A stretch of DNA of 42,867 bases from positions 1-42,867 of the forward strand of contig URSA01000019.1 in the NCBI GenBank assembly GCA_900550475.1, in the 5' to 3' direction. Source of the DNA: an uncultured Lachnospiraceae bacterium (GTDB lineage: Bacteria > Bacillota > Clostridia > Lachnospirales > Lachnospiraceae). The notes beneath the pieces were generated by a model that saw nothing but the letters and a program-made list of their open reading frames with translations, ran no database searches and was not told the origin of the DNA. A program made the translations under genes and the position numbers. How positions within the stretch are numbered: the first letter of the stretch is position 1; each line of letters starts with the position of its first letter. Below, piece after piece: positions 9,252 through 18,211 of this stretch.

Positions 9252-11234
9252 ATGGAAAAAAAGCGTTACAACATCGGTCTTGTGGTCGGCAATGTGGAGG
9301 ACGATTTCTCCAATGCAGTCTGCAAGGGCGCCATTCAGGCAGCGGAGGAGCTGGATGACAATCTCTTTATCATCCCGGTCAAATATCTGGACTACTACAT
9401 GTCCGACGATCCCCTGCAGGCGTACGAATATCAGTACAACACCCTGCTCTCCTACGCACAGGTAAGCTCACTGGACATTGTGCTTCTGTGTCTGAGCACC
9501 ATCGGCACCACCACTACCAGAGAGCGGTGTCTGGAGGTGCTCTCCCAGTTCAAGGACATCCCGACCATCCTGATCGCCTCCCATGAGGAGGGCTTTTCCT
9601 GTATCCTCTATGCAAATGACAGCGGACTTTCCGAGGGCATCCGCCATCTGATCACCGTGGAGAACCGAAAATGCATCGGCATGATTTCCGGTGATCTCTC
9701 CAATCAGGACGCGGAGGAGCGTCTTGCCACCTACCGCAAGCTGATTGAAGAATACCATCTTCCCAACGGTGATTCTCTGGTGAAATATTCTGACTTCAAA
9801 TCCAGATGCACCGCCGCCGTGGAGGAGATGCTTGCAGAAAATCCCAAGCTGGACGCCATTGTGTGCTGCAACGATTCCATGGCAAAAACGGTCTATGAGG
9901 TGCTCGACGCGCACGGCATCGCCATCGGCGAGGAAGTCTCCGTGATCGGCTTTGACGATATCGAGCAGGCAAAGCTGCTGACGCCGCCCCTCGCCACGGT
10001 GCGGGCGGACGCATCGGAGCTGGGCTTCCGTGCCGTTTTACAGGGGCATCGCAAGTTGAAATCCGATACCACATTTGAGCCGGAAACCTACTATGTGGAT
10101 ACCAAATTCATTTACCGGGAATCCGTCGGCACTCATTCCGAGAAGCGGCTCCTCATGCAGAAGCAGCAGGATGAGCAGAACCATCTGTTTGAAAAGGCAC
10201 AGCTATCGGAAGCAAACCGCCGTCTGATCAATATGAACCACAGCATGAACATTCTCTCCAGAGACATGCTGATGTTGAAGGATGAGCAGGACCAGAGCTA
10301 TCTGCGGATTCTGCACTGTCTGACGGATGCCCAGATCCGGAACTGCTATCTTTTTACCCTGAAAGTCCCGATCGCCAGCTATCCGTTGAAGCCATGGAAG
10401 CAGCCCGATTCGGTCTATCTGCGCGCCCACTTGAAGGACGGGGTTCCCTGTGTCCTCGCCCGCACCAAGCAGAAAATCCATACGCAGGATATTTACCGCA
10501 ACGGTTTTCTGCCGGATACCCGCAATACCTACCTGATGATCGATCTGTACTCCAGAGAAATGCAGTACGGCTTCCTTCTATGCGACATGAAATTTGAAAA
10601 CTACCACTACGCGGAGTTTCTCTGCTATCAGGTGAGCATCGCCTTAAAGCTCATGCACATGTTTGAGGACAAGAGAGCGCTGCTCATGGAAAAGGATAAT
10701 CTCCTGCTTCGTTTGCAGAAGGAAAACCTGATGCTTGACTCCATTTCGGGCAAGGATGAGCTGACCGGTATTTTGAACCGGAGGGGCTTCTACAAAAAAG
10801 CCCGCCCCTTCATCGACGAGGCGGAGCAGGCGCATAAGCCCGTCCTATTTGCCTACGCCGATCTGAATTATCTAAAGCAGATCAACGACAGATACGGGCA
10901 TGCAGAGGGAGATTTCGCGCTCAGCGTAAGTGCTCATGCACTGGAGACCGTGTTCCGCGGCGGCATTGTGGGAAGAATTGGGGGCGATGAGTTTGCGGCA
11001 CTCGCCGTAGGCACGGACAGTCTGCAGGAGGACGACATCCGGATGGCTTTGGACGAGCTGCTCTTACAGGTTGCAAAGGAAGCTGGAAAGCCCTATCCTG
11101 TCCGGCTTTCCATCGGCATCTGGACGCCTCCCGGAAACAGGCATTTTGAATTGAATGAGGCCATTGAAATGGCGGACGCGCTACTGTATGAGGCGAAGAA
11201 AAATAAACCGCCTTTCACCCCCCTAAACCAATAG
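9252..11234 (+). CDS. LacI-like sugar-binding domain fused to GGDEF diguanylate cyclase
   Basis: The ATG at 9252 (660 residues) has GGAG 8 nt upstream; the ATG at 9246 is too close to it. Residues 5-300 resemble the periplasmic-binding-protein-like core of LacI/GalR regulators, including the VIGFDDIEQAKLLTPPLATV signature, but without the DNA-binding HTH. A helical, coiled-coil-like region and a middle domain (about 300-500) follow. A GGDEF domain fills about 510-655, with DELTGILNRRGF at its start and an intact RIGGDEF motif. No RxxD inhibitory site is seen five residues before GGDEF. It should make cyclic di-GMP in response to a cytosolic sugar or metabolite. It follows the AraC regulator by 26 nt. 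Confidence 0.9.
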   Translation: MEKKRYNIGLVVGNVEDDFSNAVCKGAIQAAEELDDNLFIIPVKYLDYYMSDDPLQAYEYQYNTLLSYAQVSSLDIVLLCLSTIGTTTTRERCLEVLSQFKDIPTILIASHEEGFSCILYANDSGLSEGIRHLITVENRKCIGMISGDLSNQDAEERLATYRKLIEEYHLPNGDSLVKYSDFKSRCTAAVEEMLAENPKLDAIVCCNDSMAKTVYEVLDAHGIAIGEEVSVIGFDDIEQAKLLTPPLATVRADASELGFRAVLQGHRKLKSDTTFEPETYYVDTKFIYRESVGTHSEKRLLMQKQQDEQNHLFEKAQLSEANRRLINMNHSMNILSRDMLMLKDEQDQSYLRILHCLTDAQIRNCYLFTLKVPIASYPLKPWKQPDSVYLRAHLKDGVPCVLARTKQKIHTQDIYRNGFLPDTRNTYLMIDLYSREMQYGFLLCDMKFENYHYAEFLCYQVSIALKLMHMFEDKRALLMEKDNLLLRLQKENLMLDSISGKDELTGILNRRGFYKKARPFIDEAEQAHKPVLFAYADLNYLKQINDRYGHAEGDFALSVSAHALETVFRGGIVGRIGGDEFAALAVGTDSLQEDDIRMALDELLLQVAKEAGKPYPVRLSIGIWTPPGNRHFELNEAIEMADALLYEAKKNKPPFTPLNQ

Positions 11235-11248
11235 AAAGAGATTTTTCC

Positions 11249-12736
11249 ATGGAACAAGACATCTTATCCCTTTTCTCGGAGGGCACTCCCTACGAGGCAG
11301 GCATTCCCGCAGATGCGATCCGGCGTTTCCTGAACCGCCTCGCCTCAAGGCAGGTCTGCCTTCACAGCGTCCTTTTATACCGTCACGGGATTCTGGCGGC
11401 GGAAGGCTACTTTTCCCCTTGCAGGGCGGACTCCCTGCACAGAATGTTCTCCGTCTGCAAAACGCTGACCGCGCTTTCAATCAGTCTGTTGGCGGAGGAG
11501 GGCAGGCTCTCCTTGGAGGATCCCGTCACATGCTTTTTCCCGGACAAGCTGCCGCAGAATCCGCACCCATGGATCTGCGAAATGACAGTGCGGAATCTGC
11601 TTATGATGCGGACCTGTCACGCTTCCACCACCTATAAGGCGGCGCTTGACAAGGACTGGATTGCCAGCTTTTTTCAGACGATGCCCTCCCACAAACCGGG
11701 GACGGTCTTTCACTACGACACCTCGGCAGCCCATGTCCTCTGCGCTCTGGCGGAGCGTCTCAGCGGCATGCGCATGCTCGACTATCTGCGCGTGAAATGC
11801 CTTGACCGCATCGGCTGGTCAAAGGATTCCTATATTCTGAAAAATGCGTTCGGGGATTCCATGGGAGGAAGCGGGCTCATGGCGACTTCCCGGGATCTGC
11901 TGCGTTTGGGCATTCTCCTGCTGCAAAAGGGCAGCGCTTCGGGCGAACAGCTTCTTCCTGTTTCCTTTGTGGAGGAAATGACCTCCTGCCTGACACCCAC
12001 CGCTGTGACGGGAAATGTAGTCAGCGAGGCGCAGGGCTACGGCTATCAGCTTTTTCAGAATGCAAAGGGCGGCTTCGTCTGCTACGGCATGGGCGGACAG
12101 CTTGCCATCTGTCTGCCGAAGGAGGATCTGGTGCTCGTCACCACCGCCGACACCCAGGGCATGGGCGGCGGCAACGACCTGATCTATAACAGCCTCTACG
12201 AGGAGATCCTGCCCTATCTGGATCGTGTCCCTCCCAAGGCAAAGGCACAAAAGGAGGATGCCGATCTGGAAATGTGCATCAAAAAACTGGCGCTCCGTCC
12301 CCCCGCTCTGGAGAAACGCGCGCTTCCTTCTGTGGCAGGCTGCACTTCCTTTTTGGACGACCGCACCGTCGCCCGGAGAGTGAACGGCAGACAGTACCGT
12401 TTACAAGAGAATCCGCAGGGCTTCTCCGAAATCTGCCTTTCCTTTGAGGATGACACAGGCACGCTGACCTACTGTCACAGGGGCAGAACCGGGCAGCTCC
12501 GCTTCGGGCTTTCCCGATGCGTTCCGGGCAGCCTGCCCTTCTACGACATGGACTGCGCCGCCGGAGGCATGTGGCTTGACCGAGACACCCTCTATATCAA
12601 GGTGCATCTTTTAGATACCTCCGTTGGCTCCCTGCATATGGAATTTTACTTTGGGGAAAATGATATCACCGTGTTTTTCAAGAAAATAGAAGAATACCTG
12701 TTTACGGAATTTGCAGGTCATTTTTACGGTCTGTGA
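11249..12736 (+). CDS. Beta-lactamase-fold serine hydrolase (putative esterase)
   Basis: A 495-residue protein of the class C beta-lactamase / PBP4* superfamily. The SxxK motif is SVCK (S68, K71). The tyrosine of the second motif is probably Y156 in HYDTSA, where the usual YxN/YxS becomes YDT. The third motif is YGMGGQ in place of KTG. A C-terminal beta-rich extension follows from about residue 340. There is no signal peptide, so a cytosolic esterase working on imported sugars is likelier than an antibiotic-resistance enzyme. It starts 14 nt after the GGDEF gene and its 3' end overlaps convergent ispD by 13 bp. The substrate is unknown; an acetyl- or methylester of a pectic sugar is an inference from context. 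Confidence 0.8.
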   Translation: MEQDILSLFSEGTPYEAGIPADAIRRFLNRLASRQVCLHSVLLYRHGILAAEGYFSPCRADSLHRMFSVCKTLTALSISLLAEEGRLSLEDPVTCFFPDKLPQNPHPWICEMTVRNLLMMRTCHASTTYKAALDKDWIASFFQTMPSHKPGTVFHYDTSAAHVLCALAERLSGMRMLDYLRVKCLDRIGWSKDSYILKNAFGDSMGGSGLMATSRDLLRLGILLLQKGSASGEQLLPVSFVEEMTSCLTPTAVTGNVVSEAQGYGYQLFQNAKGGFVCYGMGGQLAICLPKEDLVLVTTADTQGMGGGNDLIYNSLYEEILPYLDRVPPKAKAQKEDADLEMCIKKLALRPPALEKRALPSVAGCTSFLDDRTVARRVNGRQYRLQENPQGFSEICLSFEDDTGTLTYCHRGRTGQLRFGLSRCVPGSLPFYDMDCAAGGMWLDRDTLYIKVHLLDTSVGSLHMEFYFGENDITVFFKKIEEYLFTEFAGHFYGL

Positions 12737-13452
12737 TTGTGCAGGAATCTCTCCGCCACCTCCATATCCTCGGGGGTGGTGATCTTTATGTTCTCATAGC
12801 TGCTCTCCGTGAGCTTGACCGGCGCTCCCAGCATGTGCTCCACCACCATGGCATCATCCGTGATGTGGACGCCCTCTTTTTCCAGCTCCTCAAGCGCCCC
12901 GAGCAGGGCGTCATACGCCTTTAAGATTACGGAAGTGCGGAATACCTGCGGGGTCTGTACCGCATAGAGAAGGCTTCTGTCGGGCGTCCGCTCCACAAAT
13001 CCGCTGCCGTCGGACACCTTGACGGTATCCTTGACCGGCACTGCCGCACAGCAGGCGCCGTACTGTTCCGCATCCCGGTACAGCGCTTCGATCAGCTCCC
13101 CGGTTAAGAGCGGTCTTGCCCCATCATGGATCATCACATAGCCGGCATCCTTCTGTCTGTGTCTTAACACATCAAGGGCGCAGTTTACCGACAAAAACCG
13201 TTCCCGTCCGCCCTCGATCACCGCGCTCACCTTTCGGAATCCGTACCGTTCCACGATCTCTTCTCTCGCATACGCCACCTCACCGGCGCCGACCACCAGA
13301 ATGCAGTCATCCACAAGAGGCGAACTTTCAAAAGCCTGCAATCCGTACCAGATAACAGGCTTTCCGCAGAGCATCATATATTGTTTTGCCGTATCGCTTT
13401 TCATCCGTCTGCCTGCACCCGCAGCCAGCAGGATCGCCGTACATTTTTCCAT
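12724..13452 (-). CDS. ispD: 2-C-methyl-D-erythritol 4-phosphate cytidylyltransferase
   Basis: A 242-residue nucleotidyltransferase that joins CTP and 2-C-methylerythritol 4-phosphate in the non-mevalonate isoprenoid pathway. The N-terminal LLAAGAGRRMKSDTAKQY loop binds CTP, and VMIHDGARPLL, PVKDTVK and the C-terminal VKLTESSYENIKITTPED all match IspD. Length is typical. Its start is 2 nt past the tsaD stop, so it is last in the t6A/rnz series. Its end overlaps the convergent serine hydrolase gene by 13 bp. Confidence 0.95.
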   Translation of the reverse strand: MEKCTAILLAAGAGRRMKSDTAKQYMMLCGKPVIWYGLQAFESSPLVDDCILVVGAGEVAYAREEIVERYGFRKVSAVIEGGRERFLSVNCALDVLRHRQKDAGYVMIHDGARPLLTGELIEALYRDAEQYGACCAAVPVKDTVKVSDGSGFVERTPDRSLLYAVQTPQVFRTSVILKAYDALLGALEELEKEGVHITDDAMVVEHMLGAPVKLTESSYENIKITTPEDMEVAERFLHNHRP

Positions 13453-13454
13453 AT

Positions 13455-14480
13455 CTATCTCTCTCCCAGACGCAGATTTGGAACAGCATTCAGATCCATG
13501 CCGCTGCGCACACCCTTGATATACTCATAGTAACCTGCGGCGCCGATCATGGCGGCATTGTCCGTACACAGAATGGGGGACGGATGGCAGAACCGGATTC
13601 CCTCCGCCCTGCAGCGCTCCGCGAACGCTTTTCTGAGCGCTGAGTTGGATGCCACGCCTCCCGCTATGGCAAAGGTTTTGTAGTCGTACTGCTTCACCGC
13701 ATGCATGGCGTGATCCACCAGCACATCCACAACCGCCTGCTGGAAGGATGCCGCAACATCTGCCACGCAGATCTCCTGCTCCTTCATCCGGCAGCCGTTC
13801 AAATAATTGAGCACCGCAGATTTCAAGCCGCTGAAGCTGAAATCGTAAGCGTTCTCCTCCACCTTGGCTCTGGGAAAACGGATGGCGTCCGGATTTCCTT
13901 CCTTCGCCACCAGTTTATCGATCTTGGGACCTCCCGGATAGCCGAGCCCGATTGCCCGCGCCACCTTGTCAAACGCTTCTCCCGCCGCGTCATCCCTGGT
14001 TCTGCCGATGATCTCATACTCGCCGTAATCCTTCACCACCACAAGATGGGAATGTCCGCCCGACACCACAAGACAGATAAAGGGCGGCTCCAGATCCTTA
14101 TTTTCTATATAGTTGGCGCTGATATGTCCTTCAATATGATGGACGCCGATCAGAGGAATCCCCGTGGCAAAGCTGATTGCCTTCGCCTCGGACACGCCAA
14201 CCAGAAGCGGTCCCACCAGCCCCGGTCCGTAGGTCACAGCAATGGCGTCCATCTGTTCCAGTTCATAGCCGGAAACCCTGAGTGCCTCCTCTATGACCTG
14301 ATTGATCTTTTCAATATGCTTTCTGGATGCAATCTCCGGCACCACTCCGCCGTAAAGTGTATGAAGATCGATCTGGGAAGAGATAATGTTGGAGCAGACC
14401 TCCCTCCCATTCTTCACAACCGCTGCTGCCGTCTCGTCGCAGGAGCTTTCAATCGCCAGTATCAAGATATCCTTGTCCAT
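13455..14480 (-). CDS. tsaD: tRNA N6-adenosine threonylcarbamoyltransferase TsaD
   Basis: A 341-residue ASKHA-fold enzyme that transfers threonylcarbamoyl to A37 of ANN-decoding tRNAs, working with TsaB and TsaE, both encoded upstream in the same direction. Seen are the IESSCDETAAAVV start, the metal-binding HHIEGH motif, LVVSGGHSHL, and the C-terminal SPILCTDNAAMIGAAGYYEY. Length matches bacterial TsaD. It sits 19 nt after the DUF6715-like gene and directly before ispD. Confidence 0.97.
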   Translation of the reverse strand: MDKDILILAIESSCDETAAAVVKNGREVCSNIISSQIDLHTLYGGVVPEIASRKHIEKINQVIEEALRVSGYELEQMDAIAVTYGPGLVGPLLVGVSEAKAISFATGIPLIGVHHIEGHISANYIENKDLEPPFICLVVSGGHSHLVVVKDYGEYEIIGRTRDDAAGEAFDKVARAIGLGYPGGPKIDKLVAKEGNPDAIRFPRAKVEENAYDFSFSGLKSAVLNYLNGCRMKEQEICVADVAASFQQAVVDVLVDHAMHAVKQYDYKTFAIAGGVASNSALRKAFAERCRAEGIRFCHPSPILCTDNAAMIGAAGYYEYIKGVRSGMDLNAVPNLRLGER

Positions 14481-14499
14481 CCATCCAACTTCCTTCGTC

Positions 14500-15156
14500 T
14501 TACTGAGCAGATGTCTCCTCCTGCTCCTGTATGTTTACATTCTTTGCCAGATCCCATCCGAAGATTTTCCAGTGTCCGTCCTCGTCCTTGCGCAGGAGAA
14601 AAATCTCCTCCACAGATCTCTTTTCGCTTCCGCTTGAGAGAAGATAAGTACAGTAGATCCGGGCAAACTCAGATCCGTTCTCCCTGAACTCATAAACATC
14701 CGTACTTGCCGGGAGCGAGTAACTGCTCACCCGTATGGATTTTCCCTTGAAATCCGAGATCTCCGACTGAAGCTGTATGATGTATTTGCTCCAATCGTTG
14801 TTCTCCTTCAGTTCATCGTCATAGAGCTCTCTCGCCTTGGCTGCAAGCTGTTCCAGCTCTTCGTCCGTATATTGCTCATTATAAAAGCATTTGGTCAGCT
14901 CGCTGTAATACTTGATCACTTCCTTGACCGTAGGCGGATAGTTGTTTTTCAGATCTCGCATAAGGAGCTCCTGCACAACAGTGAGCTTGGTGTCTTCTTG
15001 GTCTTTCTCCTTCTGGCGGTTGCTCAGATAATAATAATAGCCAACCATGGCAAGCACCAGCACAAGAATAATAGCGCCACTCTTTAACGCCGCACCGTTC
15101 CCCTGTTTCTTTGTGGACGGCTTTCCGCCCGTCCTTCTCGCTGTACGTTCTTCCAT
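14500..15156 (-). CDS. Single-pass membrane protein, DUF6715-like
   Basis: A 218-residue protein with a basic cytoplasmic N-terminus (RRTGGKPSTKKQ), one membrane helix at about 27-46, and an extracytoplasmic domain of about 165 residues. The domain begins helical and ends in an NTF2-like beta sheet (EIFLLRKDEDGHWKIFGWDLAK). It resembles small Lachnospiraceae proteins filed as DUF6715; that link is from memory and only moderately certain. Function is unknown. It is conserved in position between rnz and tsaD, which may be only operon convenience. Confidence 0.75.
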   Translation of the reverse strand: MEERTARRTGGKPSTKKQGNGAALKSGAIILVLVLAMVGYYYYLSNRQKEKDQEDTKLTVVQELLMRDLKNNYPPTVKEVIKYYSELTKCFYNEQYTDEELEQLAAKARELYDDELKENNDWSKYIIQLQSEISDFKGKSIRVSSYSLPASTDVYEFRENGSEFARIYCTYLLSSGSEKRSVEEIFLLRKDEDGHWKIFGWDLAKNVNIQEQEETSAQ

Positions 15157-15200
15157 CCGGTTTCCTCCCGTTCGGTTTTGTCCCGCAGCTTTCCCGCTTT

Positions 15201-16112
15201 CTACTCTTCCTCAAACTTAAGATCCACACTTCTGCCGTCCTTTGCCGCGATCGAGGCAGGAAAAATTTTTCTCACCTCCGGCATATATTCCTCGGGATAA
15301 GGCAGCGAGGGACTGTAATGGGTCAGCCACATCTCCTTCACATCTGCCCTTTTTGCCAGCGTTGCCGCCTCGTAGAAGGTCATATGCTTATGTTCCTTCG
15401 CCTTGGCAAGCTTGTCCGGCTCTCCGTACATACCCTCGCAGATAAACAGATCCGCTCCGGCGGCATTCTCCACAATGCTCTCCGTGGGTCGCGTATCCGT
15501 GGTGTAGGTCACTTTCAGTCCCTTTCTCGGCGGCCCCAGCACCATATCCGGTGTCAGCGTGCGTCCCTCCAGTTCGATGGTTTCCCCCTTCTGGAGCCTG
15601 CTCCAGTAGGGCTTATCGATTCCTGCCTCGATGGCTTTCTCGGGCAGAAATCTTCCGGTTCGTTCCACCACCATGTTATACCCATAGCATATCACATTGT
15701 GGTTCACCTTGAAAGCCTCAAGCCGAAATCCGTCAAACAAAATCTGCTGGACATTTTCGGTCAGCTCCATGCAGGTAATGGGAAACGGCAGTTCCGGCGC
15801 GATCACCCGGAGTGCGGAGACCACCTTGTTAAGCCCCCTGGGGCCGATCAGCAGAAGAGGCTCCGTGCGCTCCGCATTTCCCATAGTGAGCAGCATGCCC
15901 GGCAATCCGCTGATGTGATCCGCATGATAATGGGTAAAGCAGATCACATCAATGGGCTTCGGGCTCCAGCCCTTTTCCTTCATGGCAATCTGTGTACCCT
16001 CCCCACAGTCGATCAGTATGCTCTTTCCGTTGTAGCGCATCATCAGGGACGTAAGCCATCTGTATGGCAGGGGCATCATGCCGCCCGTTCCCAGCAAACA
16101 AACATCTAACAT
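15201..16112 (-). CDS. rnz: Ribonuclease Z (tRNA 3' endonuclease)
   Basis: A metallo-beta-lactamase-fold nuclease that trims the 3' trailer of tRNA precursors lacking an encoded CCA, as the two tRNA-Ser genes in this window do. The start at 16112 (MLDVCLLGTGGMMPLP) gives 303 residues; it overlaps the end of the upstream zinc-ribbon gene by 7 bp. The zinc motif FTHYHADHISGLPG is intact near residues 60-70, and the C-terminal WLTHYSPSL provides the later histidine. A longer in-frame extension to 16184 lies within the upstream gene and is unlikely to be used. Confidence 0.95.
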   Translation of the reverse strand: MLDVCLLGTGGMMPLPYRWLTSLMMRYNGKSILIDCGEGTQIAMKEKGWSPKPIDVICFTHYHADHISGLPGMLLTMGNAERTEPLLLIGPRGLNKVVSALRVIAPELPFPITCMELTENVQQILFDGFRLEAFKVNHNVICYGYNMVVERTGRFLPEKAIEAGIDKPYWSRLQKGETIELEGRTLTPDMVLGPPRKGLKVTYTTDTRPTESIVENAAGADLFICEGMYGEPDKLAKAKEHKHMTFYEAATLAKRADVKEMWLTHYSPSLPYPEEYMPEVRKIFPASIAAKDGRSVDLKFEEE

Positions 16113-16354
16113 AATTCCTTTTCCTCTGTCTCCTCTACAGGTACAGTGAAGCCTCCGATCAGCGCGTCGTAGCAATCCTCGCACAGATCAAAGCTGTGCC
16201 TTATGCCATCCCGTCTGCTGAAATAGCCGAACACCGCCTCCCCGTGGAAACAGCCTTCCTTTATCATTCCACTCTCCAGCTTAAGCTCCCTGCCGCACTG
16301 ATTGCAGCGCACCTTTCCAAGCCGGGTCTTTCCTTCATCCATATATTTTCTCAT
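16106..16354 (-). CDS. Small zinc-ribbon protein of unknown function
   Basis: An 82-residue protein with two CxxC pairs (CNQC near 17-20 and CEDC near 58-61) around a compact beta core, so probably a zinc ribbon. No membrane segment or signal is seen. It overlaps the start of rnz by 7 bp, implying coupled translation. The family resembles short Clostridia proteins annotated only as hypothetical. A nucleic-acid or protein contact role is possible, but nothing in the sequence fixes it. Confidence 0.75.
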   Translation of the reverse strand: MRKYMDEGKTRLGKVRCNQCGRELKLESGMIKEGCFHGEAVFGYFSRRDGIRHSFDLCEDCYDALIGGFTVPVEETEEKELC

Positions 16355-16428
16355 GCCTACCTCCGTTCTGCAGCCTTGTATTACGGCTCCCAGTATAGCA
16401 TGTTTCCACTACCTTTTCCCGTGGTAAT

Positions 16429-16929
16429 TTATCCAACCGTTTCCTGTCTCTTCCACATGATCAGTGCATCTTCCTTGGGCTTTTCATAGAACCCGGGACG
16501 CACGCCCTCGCCCACAAAGCCCAGCCTCTCGTAGACATGGATCGCGGCGTGGTTTCCCACCCTGACTTCCAGCGTGTACTGCTCCACCCCGATCGTCCTT
16601 CCCCAGCGCATGAGCTGTCTTAGCATCTCGGTTCCCAGCCCTTTTCCCCGCAGGGACTGCTCCACGGAGACATTTCCCACATCGCCGTCCCCGCAGGCAT
16701 TGATCACTCCGCACAAGCCGACGATTCCATCCTGTGTCTCCGCCACCACATAAAGGGCGTTTTCCTGCTTCAGCACCGCAAGCAGCGACGCCTCCGACCA
16801 AGGCTGCGAAAAGGCGGAAGCCTCCAGCCGCGCCGCCATGGGCACATCCTCCTCACGCATGGGGCGGATTCTCACCGGGCAGCCCTCTATCATACAGTCG
16901 TAGGACAGCGCCTGTTTTTCACCGCTCAT
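16429..16929 (-). CDS. rimI: Ribosomal protein bS18 alanine N-acetyltransferase-type GNAT
   Basis: The start at 16929 gives 166 residues, with ATGA overlap to the tsaB stop; the longer in-frame extension is a shadow of tsaB. GNAT motif A is LRGKGLGTEML for acetyl-CoA binding. The VRVGNHAAIHVYERLGFVGEGVRPGFYEKPKEDALIM C-terminal half is typical of RimI, with shorter pieces such as NHAAIHVYERLGF being diagnostic. The tsaB-rimI pairing, common in Firmicutes, supports the assignment. It is expected to acetylate protein N-termini in the cytosol. Confidence 0.93.
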   Translation of the reverse strand: MSGEKQALSYDCMIEGCPVRIRPMREEDVPMAARLEASAFSQPWSEASLLAVLKQENALYVVAETQDGIVGLCGVINACGDGDVGNVSVEQSLRGKGLGTEMLRQLMRWGRTIGVEQYTLEVRVGNHAAIHVYERLGFVGEGVRPGFYEKPKEDALIMWKRQETVG

Positions 16930-17681
16930 TCTGTTTTTCCGTCCTGAGGCTGTACGCCTGTTTCCTGCTCCATTCTCTCCCGTTCCGCCTGACTCATGCG
17001 CAGGTATTCCGGCTGATGTTCCGCAGCGGAAACCACCTTGCCTTCCCGGTAATACTGCTGTGCCAGTGACGCCACTGATGCTGCGCGCTGTCTGTTGCAG
17101 TGTGCCGGGGCAAAGCTGTACGGTGTCTTTGCCAGCTCCGCGATCCGCTCCCGAAAGACAGGCACGCCGTCCCCCAGAAAGATCACTTCCCTGCCGAGCC
17201 CGTTCAGCCGCTCCACAATATCCGTGATATCCGCCGCGCATTGGGGCACAACCGCCCGCAGGGTGTAGGCCTCCCCTTCCCGCACAAACTCATAAACGCC
17301 GGTGTAGACCTGTCCCCGCCTTGCATCCATGAGCGGGCAGACCAGCTTGTCCGTCCCGTAGAGATTATATGCCAGACCGTCCACGGTGGGAACCTCAATC
17401 AGGGGCTTTTTCAGCGCAAGTCCCAGTCCCTTCGCCGTCGCCGATCCGATGCGCAGCCCCGTAAAGGAGCCGGGACCCGCCGCCAGCGCGATTGCGTCCA
17501 CGGACGAAAGGTCCAGTTCCACCATGTTTTTCAACGCCTCCAGCATGGGCAACAGCGTCTGGGAATGTGTCTTTTTATAGTTGACCGTGTACTCGCCTAC
17601 AAGCGTATCTCCACAGACCATCGCCACGGAAGCCACAAGTCCCGAGCTGTCAAGCGCCAGTATCTTTCCCTTTTCTTCCAT
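16926..17681 (-). CDS. tsaB: tRNA threonylcarbamoyladenosine complex protein TsaB
   Basis: The start at 17681 (MEEKGKILALDSSG) is chosen for the upstream GGGAGAG and the match to the usual TsaB N-terminus; a 16-codon extension to 17729 is possible. At 251 residues it has the ASKHA fold start ILALDSSGLVASVAM and the conserved GPGSFTGLRIGSATAKGLGLAL segment. TsaB scaffolds TsaD and TsaE in t6A synthesis. Its stop overlaps rimI (ATGA). A proline/glutamate-rich tail (about residues 225-251) extends past the core. Confidence 0.95.
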   Translation of the reverse strand: MEEKGKILALDSSGLVASVAMVCGDTLVGEYTVNYKKTHSQTLLPMLEALKNMVELDLSSVDAIALAAGPGSFTGLRIGSATAKGLGLALKKPLIEVPTVDGLAYNLYGTDKLVCPLMDARRGQVYTGVYEFVREGEAYTLRAVVPQCAADITDIVERLNGLGREVIFLGDGVPVFRERIAELAKTPYSFAPAHCNRQRAASVASLAQQYYREGKVVSAAEHQPEYLRMSQAERERMEQETGVQPQDGKTE

Positions 17682-17762
17682 CCTGCTCTCCCTTCCGGCG
17701 GGGCTTTCCGCTCCGCGATCGCGGCGCATCCGTGTGGCCTGCGCCGCAGATTATCCCATCCG

Positions 17763-18197
17763 TCACAGACGCTCCACCGCAATCCGCCGATAGTCAAAGC
17801 CTTTCTCCAGATCCTTTTCTATGGTAATCCTGATACAATGCTCAGGAAGAATCTCCTCAACCAGATTCGCCCACTCCACCAGACTCACACCGTCCCCGTA
17901 GAAGCAGTCCTCGTAGCCGATCTCCTCCATCTCCTCCACATCCCCGATGCGGTACACATCAAAATGATAGAACGGCATACGGCCGTCCTCGTAGATCTGC
18001 ACAATGGTAAAGGTGGGGCTGTTCACATGCTCCGTCACGCCAAGTCCGCGCGCAAAGCCCTGCGTAAACACCGTTTTCCCCACGCCCAGATCGCCAATCA
18101 GGGTGTAGACCTGACCGGGAAGCGCCGCCTGTCCGAGCCTTTCCCCCAGCGCGGCAGTCTCCTGTTCATTGTTGGTTTCAAAAATCTCTCTGTCCAT
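17763..18197 (-). CDS. tsaE: tRNA threonylcarbamoyladenosine ATPase TsaE
   Basis: A 144-residue P-loop ATPase that powers the TsaB-TsaD complex. The start at 18197 (MDREIFETNN) has GGGAGAG just upstream. Walker A is GDLGVGKT (about 35-42), HFDVYRI and LVEWANLVEEILPE match the family. The longer in-frame extension runs through the preceding gene and is not credible. It lies 81 nt before tsaB and 14 nt after the YcxB-like gene. Confidence 0.95.
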   Translation of the reverse strand: MDREIFETNNEQETAALGERLGQAALPGQVYTLIGDLGVGKTVFTQGFARGLGVTEHVNSPTFTIVQIYEDGRMPFYHFDVYRIGDVEEMEEIGYEDCFYGDGVSLVEWANLVEEILPEHCIRITIEKDLEKGFDYRRIAVERL

Positions 18198-18211
18198 GCT
18201 CTCTCCCGTTA

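Noticed and set aside
11249..12736. Antibiotic-resistance beta-lactamase
   Set aside because: It has the SxxK fold, but no signal peptide, altered second and third motifs, an extra C-terminal domain, and it sits in a sugar locus, so an esterase is more plausible.
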